The notes beneath the pieces are model-generated. The model saw only the letters and a list, made by a program, of their open reading frames with translations, was not told the DNA's origin and searched no databases. Both the position numbers and the translations under genes were made by a program. Positions 1 to 11,683 of a stretch of DNA of 64,000 nt are shown piece after piece (positions within the stretch are counted from its first letter, which is position 1; each line of letters starts with the position of its first letter). This DNA is from Turnera subulata (Eukaryota; Streptophyta; Magnoliopsida; Malpighiales; Passifloraceae), in the NCBI GenBank assembly GCA_028386065.3, contig JAKUCV010001511.1, forward strand, positions 35,018-99,017. The letters run 5' to 3'.

Positions 1-62
1 AGTAAATAAATTTTTAATACAATATGGCTTAAATAGCTGAATGAAGAAAGGAAATATTTTTG

Positions 63-568
63 TGTTATAAAATTGGGGGAGAAATTCACATTTTGATGGA
101 ATGATACAAGCTTGATCAAGGTAATAATCTAACATTGATGGAAGTAATACACCATTAATAGTAATAATACAACTTTGATAGTAATAGTAATAATGAAGAT
201 TAATAAAATATAGATGAAGGGAGATAGAGAGGAGAGATGTATGTGTATGGAAATGAAGAGAGTAATCTTATGATAGGATGTAAGTATATAAAAGTAAATG
301 AATGAAGGGGTATTTATAGTTGGAGATGGAGGATAAAAACAAATAAGTATAATTAATTTAAAAGGATAAAATCAAAGGGATGTTAGGTAAAGGAAGATGA
401 TATTAAGATTGTGACAAATGAAATTATGGAGGATAATTAGCCAAAGAGATAATTCCAAGTAGAAGTTTGGTGTATGGGTAAAGTATTTACCGATGATAAA
501 TTCTGGTATGGTAAAAATGAGTTTTACTGGATGGTAACAATGACATTCACCATAATTTATTTATAACA
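63..568 (-). repeat. 3' LTR of copia element A
   Basis: On the minus strand it starts TGTTATAAATAAATT and ends AATTTTATAACA, the usual TG...CA ends with a short inverted repeat. It matches 12078-12586 along its length and is the downstream LTR, since the polypurine tract abuts it on the right. Confidence 0.9.
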
Positions 569-580
569 CTTCCCCTTGAA
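569..580 (-). other. Polypurine tract of element A
   Basis: On the minus strand, TTCAAGGGGAAG lies immediately before the 3' LTR. A purine run in this place primes plus-strand DNA synthesis in LTR retroelements. The same motif, with one more G, stands at 24024-24035 in element B. Confidence 0.7.
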
Positions 581-711
581 TGTCATTGCACCTTAGATAG
601 AATACGCTTAGGAAGTACTGCCTCGTTAAAAACCTTACCAAGAAAAACCCAGTGGGACAAAAACTTGGTGAAGGAAAAAAGAGTGCAGTGCGTATTCTAC
701 TCCCCTTGATT

Positions 712-1116
712 TTAGCATCCCTTGATATCTCGAATCCTCCATAAATCAATCCTCTTCATCAATTCTTCAAAAGTTGTAGTAGGAATTGATTTTGTAAATA
801 TATCTGCCAAATTGTTACTTGAATGATTCTTGATGTTTCCTCCCTTTAATTGGGCAATGCAACTATCATTATCTTCATAAATCGTCGTTGGAACATCTTC
901 CTCGCTAACTAATCCATATGAATCTTGACTATGCTGCATCATCGATCTTAGCCAAGCACATTCTCGGCTAACTTCATGTATGAACATAATTTCTCCATTA
1001 TTTGAAGAGACAACAACGATACTTTGTTTTCTGGTCACCACAATACTTGATGTATCTGCCTGTGCTTTATGTGGATCAAATAAAAGACCTACATCTGCAA
1101 AACCAACTAGATGCAC
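712..1116 (-). pseudogene. Copia RNase H remnant (element A)
   Basis: The 134-residue frame contains the copia RNase H landmarks SRECAWLRSM, a YEDNDSCIAQLKGG block and, after a gap, SNNLADIFTKSIPTTTFE near the polyprotein C-terminus. The segment between them, which in intact copia elements carries the conserved K-H-I region, is missing. The same deletion is present in element B, so it predates amplification of this family. No activity is expected. Confidence 0.8.
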
Positions 1117-3200
1117 CTTGACCTCACAAGGTTAAAATAATTCCATATACCAAGATAATAGAATATGTATTTATATATTATATTCCAATATAAATACGTT
1201 ATTGCAAAATTATATTTTGCAAATAAATTTATAGCAAAAGCTTCAGGCTTTATGTTACTAGTAAGATAAATTGCACTTAGATAGGGTACTTCAGGACCAA
1301 TCTAATTCTTTATGAGATTTTTCATCATAGCACGGCATTTGGAAGCTTCTTCAGGAGTTCCAATAATATTTAAATTACAAAAATACATATGAATTATCAA
1401 CATAAGCAAAAATAAATTCATGCACATACTTTATACTATGCACACGCAAATTGGTTTACACCATCAATTTAACTTAATTTTGTATATTCCCGGGAATTAG
1501 TTGCTTCAAGCAACTTGAATCCTTCGGGGATTCTCTTATATACGTCATGATATATGGATCTATAGAAATATAGGCTGTAAGGGCATCCATTAGATGCGTT
1601 TCTAATTTTTCATATTATGCCAGACTTATAAAAAATAATTGCATCCACCACAAGGGAGTATATCTCCTCACAATTAATATCAAGTCGTTTGGGTAAAACC
1701 TTGTGCAATAAGTTGTGCTTTGAATTTCTCTATTATGATTTCCTTTTTGTACAAATACCCATTTTTCAATCGACTGGTTCTACACCATCTGGTATACGGA
1801 CTACAGGTCCGGAAAATATCTTGCTTCGCTTGCGAGTCTAACACAGCCTTAATCATGTTTCTCAATTTGACCAATCATTCTACGCCTACATTGACCACTA
1901 GATGTAGGTTCATGATCCTCATTTTATTTAGCTCTATATTATAAATAAAACAAATATTCCGTCGACGGTTATTTCACGTCGGTTCCATCACATTCCTGAC
2001 ACTGTAATTGAGATCTCATCATTTTTATTTATTTCAGATACCTGTGTTACTTCTGGAACTTTATCAATTGTGTCAGAAGACCTCTTCTGGAGGATATTTA
2101 ATATGAACCTCTACTAGAGGCCATCTTTTCTAACTAGGGCCATCTTATCTCTTCTGCTCCTTTCTCTCTATCGAGAATTTTGTTTTCTTTTGGAACCGAG
2201 TATATTCTATGCTTCTTGCGTACTTTAGATTCATTTGCATACTATTCTTGTTCTTCTGGAACATTAATTTGAACAGGAGCATTTGCAGCTGGTATACAAG
2301 ATTTGGTCACTTTATGTATCTGGCACTTGCATATCAATTTTCCTGCAAATGAATCATCTTTTAAACTTCAGGTTCACACTAATTTGTTTGAGGATCAACA
2401 ACTATATATTGATAATATATTTCAATAATATCTTGATCCAGCTGCTTACTTTCTCCCCCTGATGTTGGGTAAACTCTATCGTCAAATTAACAAATCTCCA
2501 ATCGTTAGTCAAAGGTTTCAATTACTTTGTAATTGATGGAGATTTTTATACCCAACATCTATTCCCAACCTTCTTTAAGGACCATCTTTACTATACTGTG
2601 GTAGAGCATTATATACTGTATAACCAACGGTCCGAAGATGGGAGTTACTAGGTTCGTGACCATGAACCAATTAAATGGGGAGACCTTATGATAACTTGTT
2701 GGCTTGATGCACACAAGTGTTGCTGCATATAAAATACCATTTTCTCAAACAGTAATATTTCATTAACAATGGTCCTGTAATCAATTGCCAATATTCCCCC
2801 AGATCTATTTGGGTTTATTTCCAATAATATACATTATCCATTGAAGGAATATACCAGCATTATCTAGATATATAGTCTAATAACATAAGTAGGGATATGT
2901 ACCCGCAAGTGGCTTAATCATCAAAATAAGTGCGCACAATGCCAACTTGCGTCACACAATAGACCATCTAGTCGATGCATCGTAAAAATTACCTAGATGG
3001 TCAACACGGCGGATTTATTAGTTCGTGTAAATGTCCCTGAATTATTTCCAAACTTGCTGGTGATTCTAGGCCAATCTCATCTTAGGAAGGCCGTATAATT
3101 AATTTCGCAGCAAACAAACACGTGGAAATTCATTGATTGTAAAACTTCTGGTTTTTCAATGAATGACCAAATAAATTTCGTGCATCATTATTGACCTGGG
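1117..3200 (-). pseudogene. Degraded copia pol region (RT remnant)
   Basis: A reverse transcriptase scrap is readable on the minus strand at about 1680-1780, with YKKEIIIEKFKAQLIAQGFTQ, the segment that opens the copia RT domain. The rest is broken by stops and frameshifts and no integrase or protease motif can be read with confidence. At 2461-2565 there is an inverted repeat (GATGTTGGGTA ... TACCCAACATC) enclosing a second stem; element B has a shorter version. The region is collinear with 24571-26900 in element B. Confidence 0.6.
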
Positions 3201-3238
3201 ATGGCCCATCCGATCATGCCAAACAATAAGTCCATGTA

Positions 3239-3507
3239 CCAACTTCAAGTTGGTGCCAGCTTTAGGCTGCTATTTATGTACCAGCTTCAGGCTGGATATA
3301 ATAACTTAGGAAAATTATTTACCAGCTTCTGGCTGGTGCATAAAAGCTATAAATCACATATCTATCTGCCAACTTCTAGTTGGTCTTAGCTGCGGGCTGT
3401 GCAAACTGTGTATTTAAACACTTAAAATTGCTAGCTTCAGGCTAGTGCATTCCAGCTTCTGGCTGGATATGGTAAGTTTCAATTACTCAATTGCTAGCTT
3501 CAGGCTG
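3239..3507. repeat. Array of short CTTC-centred hairpins (element A, array 1)
   Basis: Eight or nine imperfect palindromes of about 15 bp lie 15-60 bp apart. Examples are CCAACTTCAAGTTGG (3239), CCAGCTTCAGGCTGG (3281), CCAGCTTCTGGCTGG (3322), CCAACTTCTAGTTGG (3369), CTAGCTTCAGGCTAG (3431) and CCAGCTTCTGGCTGG (3452). The TTC centre is constant, while stem bases change in pairs on both arms. The array is shared with element B (26914-27053). No known function is recognised. Confidence 0.8.
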
Positions 3508-3764
3508 CAATACATGTGTCAACATTAAGCTTATTTCTGCCACTCATGTCGAAAAAGATCAGAATTATTGATCAATAATTAAAGTAGTGGCAAACTTTTC
3601 CAAAAACAAAACCTCGAAGATTGAAAAGCTTTGGAGTTTACTAACAAATAATGCAAAGTTTTTAATTACCGAAAAATCTTCTGGATCTTTTTGGAGACAG
3701 AAAAAGAGTCCACATTTGAAAAACTGATACCTAGCTGTCTAATCTCAGACTATAAGAAGGGGAG

Positions 3765-4493
3765 GTGCTTGAGACAGGAAGATGCAGAAAACTCAACAAG
3801 ACAAGAAAAATGCCTTCCCTAGCTACTGTTTTCTTTGTTGAGGGTGCCTCTCTAGGAAGAAGGAATAGGTTAGCTTATAGCATGGTGAATGAGCAGCAAG
3901 AGGAATTACCGAATGATCTGGCGAGAATTCCTCGTTTAGTGTTTGTTGATGAACTTTATTCATCTAGGTTCTTTGTAACTCCTATAGAAGAAACATTCTT
4001 CCTAGAGGACCAAAGCAATCTAAGGGCTTCTTTTTATGGCTCGGCTAACTCTATTACGTTTTTCATATCTAATAGACTGCAGGAATTTCTGCTAGAGCCT
4101 TTATGTCAAATTTTAAATCAAAGCAGTTATTATCAGGTTTCCATGATGGCTCGGAGCGTCCCAAGGGTGACTGGGTTACCACCTACGTGGCCTAAGGTAC
4201 GACTTCTACTATGGAATTGCAGGGGTGTAGCAAGAAGGTCCCAAGATTTTGTGCGTACCTTAAGGGATCTAAAGAATCAGTACAAGCCCAACATGGTACT
4301 GATTACTGAGACTTTGTGGCAAGCAGGAGAAAATCATGGTGTAATCCCACTCCGTTTTCCTGCAACGAATCGGTTTGAGATACCTGGAGAAAACAATATG
4401 GGTGGCATGTGGTTCTCCTGGAACGACAGTGTTAGGGTCAACATCAACAACGAGGCTCAAAGTTTTAGAGTCAATGTTGTACCCAACAGATAA
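3765..4493 (+). CDS. Antisense ORF in copia element A with LINE endonuclease-like C-terminal part
   Basis: A 242-codon frame runs opposite to the retrotransposon. Residues about 145-240 resemble the start of the endonuclease domain of plant LINE ORF2 proteins: VRLLLWNCRGVARR, a catalytic-type glutamate in VLITET, and a GGMWFSWND block. It stops before the remaining catalytic His/Asp motifs of that fold, so it cannot be a complete nuclease. The first 140 residues, rich in F, E and R, match nothing I recognise. A second Met at about residue 16 is the start retained in element B. The copy in element B is collinear but has a stop at the WNCRG site. The piece was probably captured from a LINE before the family spread. 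Translation is unproven. Confidence 0.45.
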   Translation: MLETGRCRKLNKTRKMPSLATVFFVEGASLGRRNRLAYSMVNEQQEELPNDLARIPRLVFVDELYSSRFFVTPIEETFFLEDQSNLRASFYGSANSITFFISNRLQEFLLEPLCQILNQSSYYQVSMMARSVPRVTGLPPTWPKVRLLLWNCRGVARRSQDFVRTLRDLKNQYKPNMVLITETLWQAGENHGVIPLRFPATNRFEIPGENNMGGMWFSWNDSVRVNINNEAQSFRVNVVPNR

Positions 4494-4722
4494 ATAATTA
4501 TTTCAACTTATGTATAAGAACAATTCCTCTTTGTGAATGTTCTCCAGTTATGGATCCATTATGAAATAATAATATGCATGTTTTCCCTTAGCCTTGCCAT
4601 TATAATCTCATTCACGGCCACATGCACAATTAATTATACTGTCTTATTCGCTTCAGGGAATAGAGCAGAGTCAATCTGACGGGATCCATAATAATTTCTT
4701 TTATTACTGTAATTGGGAGTTT

Positions 4723-4840
4723 CTGTACTTTTCAAGAGTATTTGCTCTTCCAGAGCGTAAATATATGATCTTCTAGATTATAGTAAAGTATGCGTTCTTC
4801 AAGAACATATTCAAACTTATGCTCTTCTGGAGCGTATAAA
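4723..4840. repeat. Array of short CTTC-centred hairpins (element A, array 2)
   Basis: Palindromes GCTCTTCCAGAGC (4744), GATCTTCTAGATT (4767), GTTCTTCAAGAAC (4794) and GCTCTTCTGGAGC (4821) repeat every 23-27 bp around the same TTC centre as array 1 but with different stems. Weaker relatives follow at 5090-5130 (CTTCTGGTGG type). The collinear array in element B is at 28275-28381. Confidence 0.8.
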
Positions 4841-4879
4841 TCTTTTTCTCATTTTTGAGATTGTACATGTTATGTAAAA

Positions 4880-5361
4880 TAGTTGACATCCACACATATA
4901 ACTCTCCCTCTTGGATGTCAACTTGCATTGTCTCCAGGACAAATGCCTGAGCCGTTATTCTACAAATGATTACAATAACAGTAAAGTAAATAAAATAGAA
5001 TATAACAAATAATAATTAAACAGAACATAAAACAAAAGCTTTCAATAAAAAAAAATGACTTGCGCCTTTAGGGTAAGCAAGAACAATCTCCATCTTCTGG
5101 TGGTCGTATAACATCTATCTTTTGGTGGCCATATCTTTCTTTAATTTTCCTCAAAGATCTGCGGGATCTTTTGGCATTAAGACATCCAGTCTTTGCTTTA
5201 TTTTCTCTTTTATTGCGTCTTCCAGACGATTTGCATTTAAATACATTCAATGCCCATAACAAATTTCTTCCGGAAATTCTAAGGGCCTCCAATATTTGTA
5301 ACAGTAACATAATTCCAAAATTAAGGAAATAAAAGACTTAAATAAAATAAATAATCATGGG
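4880..5361 (-). other. Non-coding 5' leader part of element A
   Basis: AT-rich sequence collinear with 28430-28965 of element B. No open frame of interest is seen. It ends at the CTTAT target site where solo LTR C is inserted and resumes at 11684. Confidence 0.6.
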
Positions 5362-6650
5362 CTTATTGAAGCGCCCCGACCCGTATTTACCGTATACAGT
5401 AAACACGTGTCAGAACTATTCTTATTGATAGAACAGACAGCACATCGCAACCAAATTCTACATGGTAAAATACAGATACAACAAATATACAACGCATCAT
5501 CTGTCACCCATACTCGGGGACTATTATTCAATCCACACTCAAGCTTAACATAATAGCACAATTCACAATATCAGCACACTTATGACACAGCAGCGGAAGA
5601 CTTAAAATGCAGATGCAGCGGGGTATGGATCCGGAGTCAGGTGGAGAAGAAAGCAGCAGCCAACGAACATCGTACCTGAACTACGATCAACCAAACCTAC
5701 GGGATGAAACCCCGCAGGCGAGGGGTGAGTCCGAAGTGCTCACCGACGAAGGATAAACAGAAATATATTCAACTGTAATACTTTCGAAGTAACACAACGA
5801 TCTCAGTAGAAAGCACATGCATACACAACACAAGAAAACTACTATAAACAACTATCCAAGACCAAAAGAATGCTTAAATATTATCTTAATACCAATTTTA
5901 TCTTCCGGGCCCGTCACTGGACAAGCTAGGGTCGTACCTGGTTATTAACTAATTCTGGATGCCAGGGCCAACCACAATCCGGGATCAACATCCCCATATC
6001 ACAAATCCGGGATCAACATCCCAATATCACAAATCCGAGATCAACATCCCAATATCACAAATCCAGGGTTAACACCCCAATCAACCAACCCACCGGCCAT
6101 GACACCACAGAACTAGTCTCTAACCATCTAGTCGTACCACTATTTCCAAGTGACAATTATATCATCATCTCAAAATCGATTCCAATTCCTTTACTCTATT
6201 TCAATTATCCAACTTTTTCATTATTCCAGATTATTTCACAGAACAACTCGACATCTGACTCATAGCATCAACTAACCACAGCTTAACAGTTCAGCACAAT
6301 TCGACATAGCTTTCACAAGTTTAATCATAATCCGACAACAGCATCACCAAATTGCACAACAACCAAATAACAGACAATAATCGATTCAGCAGTTCAATTA
6401 AACAACAAAGCAAACACAGTACTACAGGCACATATCTAAGGTTATCCATCCTCACTTTAGCCGATATCAAGTTTGGAACTGTCCAACAAACTCCAAGTCC
6501 GGCTCCTCAGGTATCTGCTCGTTATCAACTCCTATATCAAGCAAATAATATGCACATATAAGTGGTATGCAATGTTATGCTACTACTGTATTTACGAAAA
6601 TTAAATACTGACTCGTCTCGGTTACTTCCCCGGGTTATTTCTATTATCGT

Positions 6651-6820
6651 TTTGAAGGCCCTCTCCCCGAGGGACCTACCATATTCAGGTATTGTTACAT
6701 CACATCCCTCAGCCCACACCTCTTGGGTTTAATCCTTTACCATGCTGCAGCACTAGGGATTCGAACTCAGGACGTGATGCTTTTTATCCCCCTCAAGGAG
6801 AGCACCTTCACCAACTCATC
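6651..6820 (-). mobile_element. tRNA-headed SINE-like segment
   Basis: On the minus strand the segment begins GATGAGTTGGTGAAGGTGCTC, which resembles a pol III A box. About 40 bases later comes GAGTTCGAATCCC, a close match to the B box GGTTCGANTCC. A non-tRNA body follows, ending in CTTCAAA next to the target repeat. It lies exactly between one copy of the 5-bp repeat ATCGT (6646-6650) and LTR E. Family unknown; it could also be a decayed tRNA-derived retrosequence. Confidence 0.55.
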
Positions 6821-9800
6821 TGTAAGGCCTCGGGATTTTTTTCGTTTTAGGGTTTATAAAAAAATTCCGGATTTCGGTAATGGAAATAAAAATTAATTTA
6901 TTTTCCCATTGGATTTATCAATTTTAAGCGGTGATATGTCGTTTTTGAGCTTCGTCAGACCCAAACCGTGTTTCGGGACGAAACACGACGTTTATCGTAG
7001 TTTTAATCTAAACTACGTCGTTTTGGGTTAAAAAAAAAACCAACAACGCGCGTTGACTGAAGTGGGTTGACCGCGCCTCAGCCCGAAACGACGTCGTTTC
7101 GGGGCTGAGCCGGCCAACCCTAAAACCCTCTTTCCCTTCTCCTCTTTCTTCTCTTCTTCTTCACTTTTGTTTTTTTTTTCCGTTACTTCTCCACTTTCCG
7201 TCGTTGCCTCAACGGCCATGTCTCCCACTACCTCCTTCAACGGTATGATTCTCCACCATCTTCACCTATTTTCTTCTCCTATCTCTTCCTTTCCCCTTCT
7301 TTGAGTTTTACCCCCAAAACCCATCACTCCTTCATCTCCTTTCTCTCTCGCCACCGACACCACCTGCCGTTCTCTTTCTCGTGTCGCCGTCGCTGGGACA
7401 CGAAGCCGCCGCCACCACCACGAGTCGCAAAGGATACTGGGACGAGGGTCGGCGTGTGCAGAATCGACGAGGCCACCAGTGAGTCGTGCCTTCGACTCCT
7501 CCGGTAAGCACCGCCTCCTCTATTCCCTTGTCCTCTCTTCGTTTACCCTGTGGTCGGTTCTGACCGGATGTGTGTGTGTGTGTGTGTCGTGTGCTGCGGC
7601 GTTGATGGTGGCTGTGTGGGTTGTGTGTTGTCGCAATTGTGTTGGTGGCCAGCGACTGTTGTGGTTGGGTTAGTGGTTTTTGCGTGCTCACTCGGGACAG
7701 TGGCGGCTACGTGTGGGGGTGGGTGGTGTTGTGACTGGTGATGGCGGGTTGTGTTGTTGTCATGGTGTTGGCGTGTAGTGTCGGTGATTATCCGGTTGTC
7801 CTCGGATCGCAAGCAGGAGGTGAGGTCGGGTCTGTGTAGCCGGTGTGTGTTGGGTCTTGGTTGTGGTGCTCGGGTTGCTACCATTCACAGGTCTTGAGTT
7901 AGGCAGTGGGCAGCATTTTCCGGGTAAGTCTTTACTTAGCCAAATCTCCATTTCAATTAGTGTTGATGCTTCTGTGAATATGGAAAAAAAAAATAAGGAA
8001 TTGATATTCTGTGGGTTGTGTATTGAATTGAGTTTTGGTGTTGGATGATTGTTGGGATGATGACAGTTGCGTGTGGCTTAGTGAATTTCCGGCGAAGCTG
8101 ACCGGAATCCGGCGAGCGCGTACTGTTCCGGCGAGGGCTCGGGAATTTTCCGGCGAAGGCTCGGGTTTTGCCAACGGACTATATTTCTCGTTTTTACGAG
8201 TGTTAAACAGTATTATTCTTGTTTTGTCTCGGTTATGCCATGTATTTAAATTTTTGGAGTTTATTTACCGAAATACATTTATATTTATATATTTAGTGAA
8301 TTGCGGTTTACCGAGAGCGGAGAGTTAGAGTGTGTGGCCGGGAGAACTTACCGACACGAATAGAATTTAGGCCGATTAACCTTGGGCTCGGGATGGCTTT
8401 AGGACGGTTTTAGGAAAAACCGAGCCCAGGCCCAATAATCTCAATTTGAAGCTAGAAGGTTTTAAATGAACTTAAAGTTACGGACTTATGACCTAATCAC
8501 GGATAATTAAATTCACGGACATTAAGAACGGGCTCGAAGCCCAACTTCATAATTGGTAAATATGGACTTAAGGAAGTGGGCCCGCGGCCCAGAATTTGTG
8601 ATTTAGGATTTAGTGGGCTTTAGGCCCGAGAATTCGTTAATGGACTTAGACCGATGAACCTTAGATCCCCAATCGTTGGAGTTATGGAAGAAGAAAATAC
8701 CCTCTTGGACTTAGACCCGGAAATCTTATAATTTGATAGTTAGGGTCGGGAGTTACTCGATTAGAGCATATCTTAGCGTACATACACGTTTTTACTCCTA
8801 AAATGGGTTTAGTGATTATATCATGTATCGGTATTCAGGCACGGGAGATACCTCGAGAGCTGTAGACTCGGATCGGGAAGAAGTCATAATCTGCATTTTG
8901 AGGTGACATTACAAGTCTTTTTATATATGTTTTGTGAATGCATGTTGGTGTGTTTTGTTTGTTTACTTGCCTTGTTTGCTACATGCGATGATTGGAATTG
9001 TATACCTGATTGTTCTCACATGCCTAATTTCTATATGAAAAACTGTTATGAAAAACTGCTTTGGTGATAGTGTGTGGTTATGGGCCGCAGGCCCGGATGA
9101 AACAGGGACACATACAATTCACACATCCCTGAAAGACATAATGTATCTCAACGGAAATGTAAAAACGTAATTAAGAATAAAATACTAAATTCTACTGTGT
9201 ATCGGTTGGTAGCCCCGAGGGAGGGTTGGGTACCCTCGGGTCACTTTATGCTGTTTAGCATGGTATCCCAGGGGATGTAGGTGCACCCCTGGAAGACTTG
9301 CACCGGTTAGGTGTGTCTGAGTGCACCCTCAGGTAGCTAGCGGCCACTCGAGATTTTTCAGTGGTTTTTGGCCTCAGAATCTACCCCTTCTGAGGTTCGA
9401 CATTTGGGTTTCACACCCTGATCTGATCAGAAGCGCTACCGAGACTTGACTCACAGTAGAGGGCCCATAATGATAAAAATAATAATTATAACAATTAAAA
9501 ATATCACATTGAGAACAATAATACAATAAGATGTTTATGTGTTGGTGTGTGATTCGGATTTGCTTGTATGCTGTACTTGTGCTCGTGAGCTACTCACCCT
9601 ACGAGCATGACTTCACTTTCATGTATACTTAGACTTTTAATGTTCACTGAGTAGGCGACTCACATAATCGCCACCGTTATTTTTCAGACTTTAGTTAGCG
9701 TGCTGTCTCACTTATACCTTCGACTCGGAGTTCAGACGCAGACACTTCAGCAAGTAGTTGTGCATCATCTCTTGGTTGGATCCATAGGGCCATATGCATG

Positions 9801-10130
9801 TTATTTTCTACCTCGATTTTTTTTATTATTACTTTCACCTTCCGCTGCATGAGTAATAATTCGAGATGTCATAAATATTTTACATTTATATCGGCAGTTT
9901 GCCGGAGTTTAATTTTGTGATATTATTTCGGCGTGATGCCGTGGTGGCTTACGGCTCGATAAGCCGGTTGATCTCATATATTTTTATGACATCTCGTTGT
10001 TAATAAATTTTTATGGGAAATGTTTGTAAGCTGAGGCATTGGTATTCGTATCCCGGGTTTCAAGAGTATTTTGGTAACTTTTTTTCATTTAAATATTTTA
10101 TTTTATTAAATTGGGGTACGGGCCTCCACA
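6821..10130 (+). repeat. Gypsy-type LTR E (probable solo LTR)
   Basis: It begins TGTAAGGCCTCGGGA and ends GGGCCTCCACA, with the TG...CA ends and terminal inversion of an LTR, and is 3.3 kb long. A GC-rich, pyrimidine-rich tract (7080-8170) with a (GT)n run near 7568 sits after the first 250 bases, as in the LTRs of C and D. No gag, pol, primer site or second LTR is seen. The 5-bp repeat ATCGT lies directly to the right (10131-10135), but its partner is beyond the SINE-like segment at 6646-6650. The two were therefore either inserted together or one after the other at the same junction. Confidence 0.65.
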
Positions 10131-11678
10131 ATCGTCATAATTCACCATTTAATTACATGGGTCGGGAATATTTTACCATAACTATATCCGGTTATTATCC
10201 CGGTACGTATCTACTTTGATAATACCCTTTCCAATTTATTTCTACAAGTATGTACTTTCCAAAATATTTGTTAAAAACAATTATTATTCACCGTCTACAT
10301 ATTCCAAAAATAAATATTTCTCATATGGTATACCATATATTTTTCAAAATTATTAATTACTATTACTATTATTATTATTATTATTTCCATGATTATCTCC
10401 TCAATTTAATTATTCTACCATTGTTTATCACATTTATATTTTCCTAGAACACTAATTATTCCCAAATTATATCTATTTTATTTCCAAAATATTACTTACC
10501 TAAATTATATCCCTTTTTATTATTTTTCTCCAATTATTTCCTTTTTCCAGAATTTTTAAATCTATTCCAGAAATATATTATCTCTTTTTTTTTTTCGGAC
10601 CGGGCTAAGTCCAAGCCCATCCACTACACAGGGCCACACCTAGGCCCGTACAGGAGCCCAGGCGCAGGCCCAGTAACCCCGCCCAGGTCAACAGCCCAAC
10701 CAAGGCCCGGTCAATGGCCTGGCTAGACGCGACCCGCGTCCCTGAAACGGGTCAGCCCGACCCTTTTCGTGACCACCCGGGTCGACACTATGACGGGTTG
10801 CTCACCTCGGGTTACAGTCCACGGCGGCGCGGGGCAGACGGTGCAGGCAGACGACGCAGGAGAGGAGGTGGTGACGCGACGGAGAGGCGTGGCGCGGCGA
10901 CGTCGTGCTGCAGCCGTGGTGGTCGTTGCAGCAAGGGAGGACAGCGTCGGATCCAAACGAAAAGGCCGACGGGTCCTCGGCTGTGTCCGGCGCGTCGTGC
11001 GGCGAGGGCAGGCGGCGATGGTTCCCTCAAGTCGGCGACCAAGAGGAGGAGGCGTCGGGGTAGGTGGTGAAGCGAGAGGTGGCTCAGCACTCTTTCACGT
11101 GAACAGTAGCGAGGGGAAGGTTGAAGAGGAAGGTGACGGGTTGGCGTGGGTTGTTGCAAAACGGCGTAGTTTTGCAGGTGTATAGGTGTTTGTTGTCTCT
11201 CTTTTTTTCTTTTCTTGGTTTGATTTAAAGAAGAAGGGAAGTATGGTTGGGCAGTGATTTGCAGAGTGGTGATGGTGCAGATTATGGTTGCAGAAGAGAG
11301 GAGAGGAAAGGAAATAGGCAGGTTTCACGGGCGTCACAGTGAAGACAGAATCTCACGAGCACACAGGAGAAGGCGGCTGCATTATGCAGTCGTGTCCCGT
11401 CCGGACCAGAAAATATCAATAATACCCCCTTGATTAATTTCTAGCCCGATAATACGAGGTTAATCTCGATTTTTCTGAAGATTCCTGGACCCGGAAAATC
11501 CCAACTTGGTCCGGAAAATCCGCAGAAAAACCCCGAGCGTGGAACAAAGCTCGGTTTCGGAATCCGATGCACAAATTACCATTAACTAATTACACAAGAT
11601 TAATTTTAATGGTAAATAACTTGTAAAATTAAATTTTACGGTGACGGTAAAAACGTAAAAATTACCCGGGCTGTTACA
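10131..11678 (-). repeat. 5' part of solo LTR C
   Basis: This is the U3-side half of the C LTR, read on the minus strand from TGTAACAGCCCGGG at the right end. It contains an (ATT)n stretch near 10360, T-rich AT sequence and a GC-rich block at 10600-11170. The long overlapping open frames in that block reflect base composition; no protein family is visible in any of them. Confidence 0.7.
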
Positions 11679-11683
11679 CTTAT

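Larger units (their letters stand above)
5367..11678 (-). mobile_element. Solo LTR of a Ty3/gypsy element (C), itself interrupted
   Basis: The unit reads TGAAGCGCCCCGACC at the left and GGGCTGTTACA at the right, with CTTAT duplicated outside both ends (5362-5366, 11679-11683). Both ends and the intervening landmarks match the LTR of gypsy element D in reverse order: the GGGATGAAACCCCGCAGGCG block at 5700-5720, a CCCGTCACTGGACAAGC block near 5910, and the GC-rich tract at 10700-11170. After removal of the inserted block 6651-10130 and one target repeat, about 2.83 kb remain, close to the 2.98-kb LTR of D. No internal domain is present, so this is a solo LTR left by LTR-LTR recombination. Confidence 0.85.

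Noticed and set aside
3239..3507. CRISPR-like array of short palindromic repeats
   Set aside because: Repeats are shorter, their sequence changes from unit to unit, spacing is irregular, and the setting is a plant retrotransposon.
10714..11185. Long overlapping open frames of 77-138 codons in the GC-rich tract of solo LTR C
   Set aside because: They occur in several frames at once, have low-complexity Arg/Gly/Ala composition and match no family; they follow from base composition.
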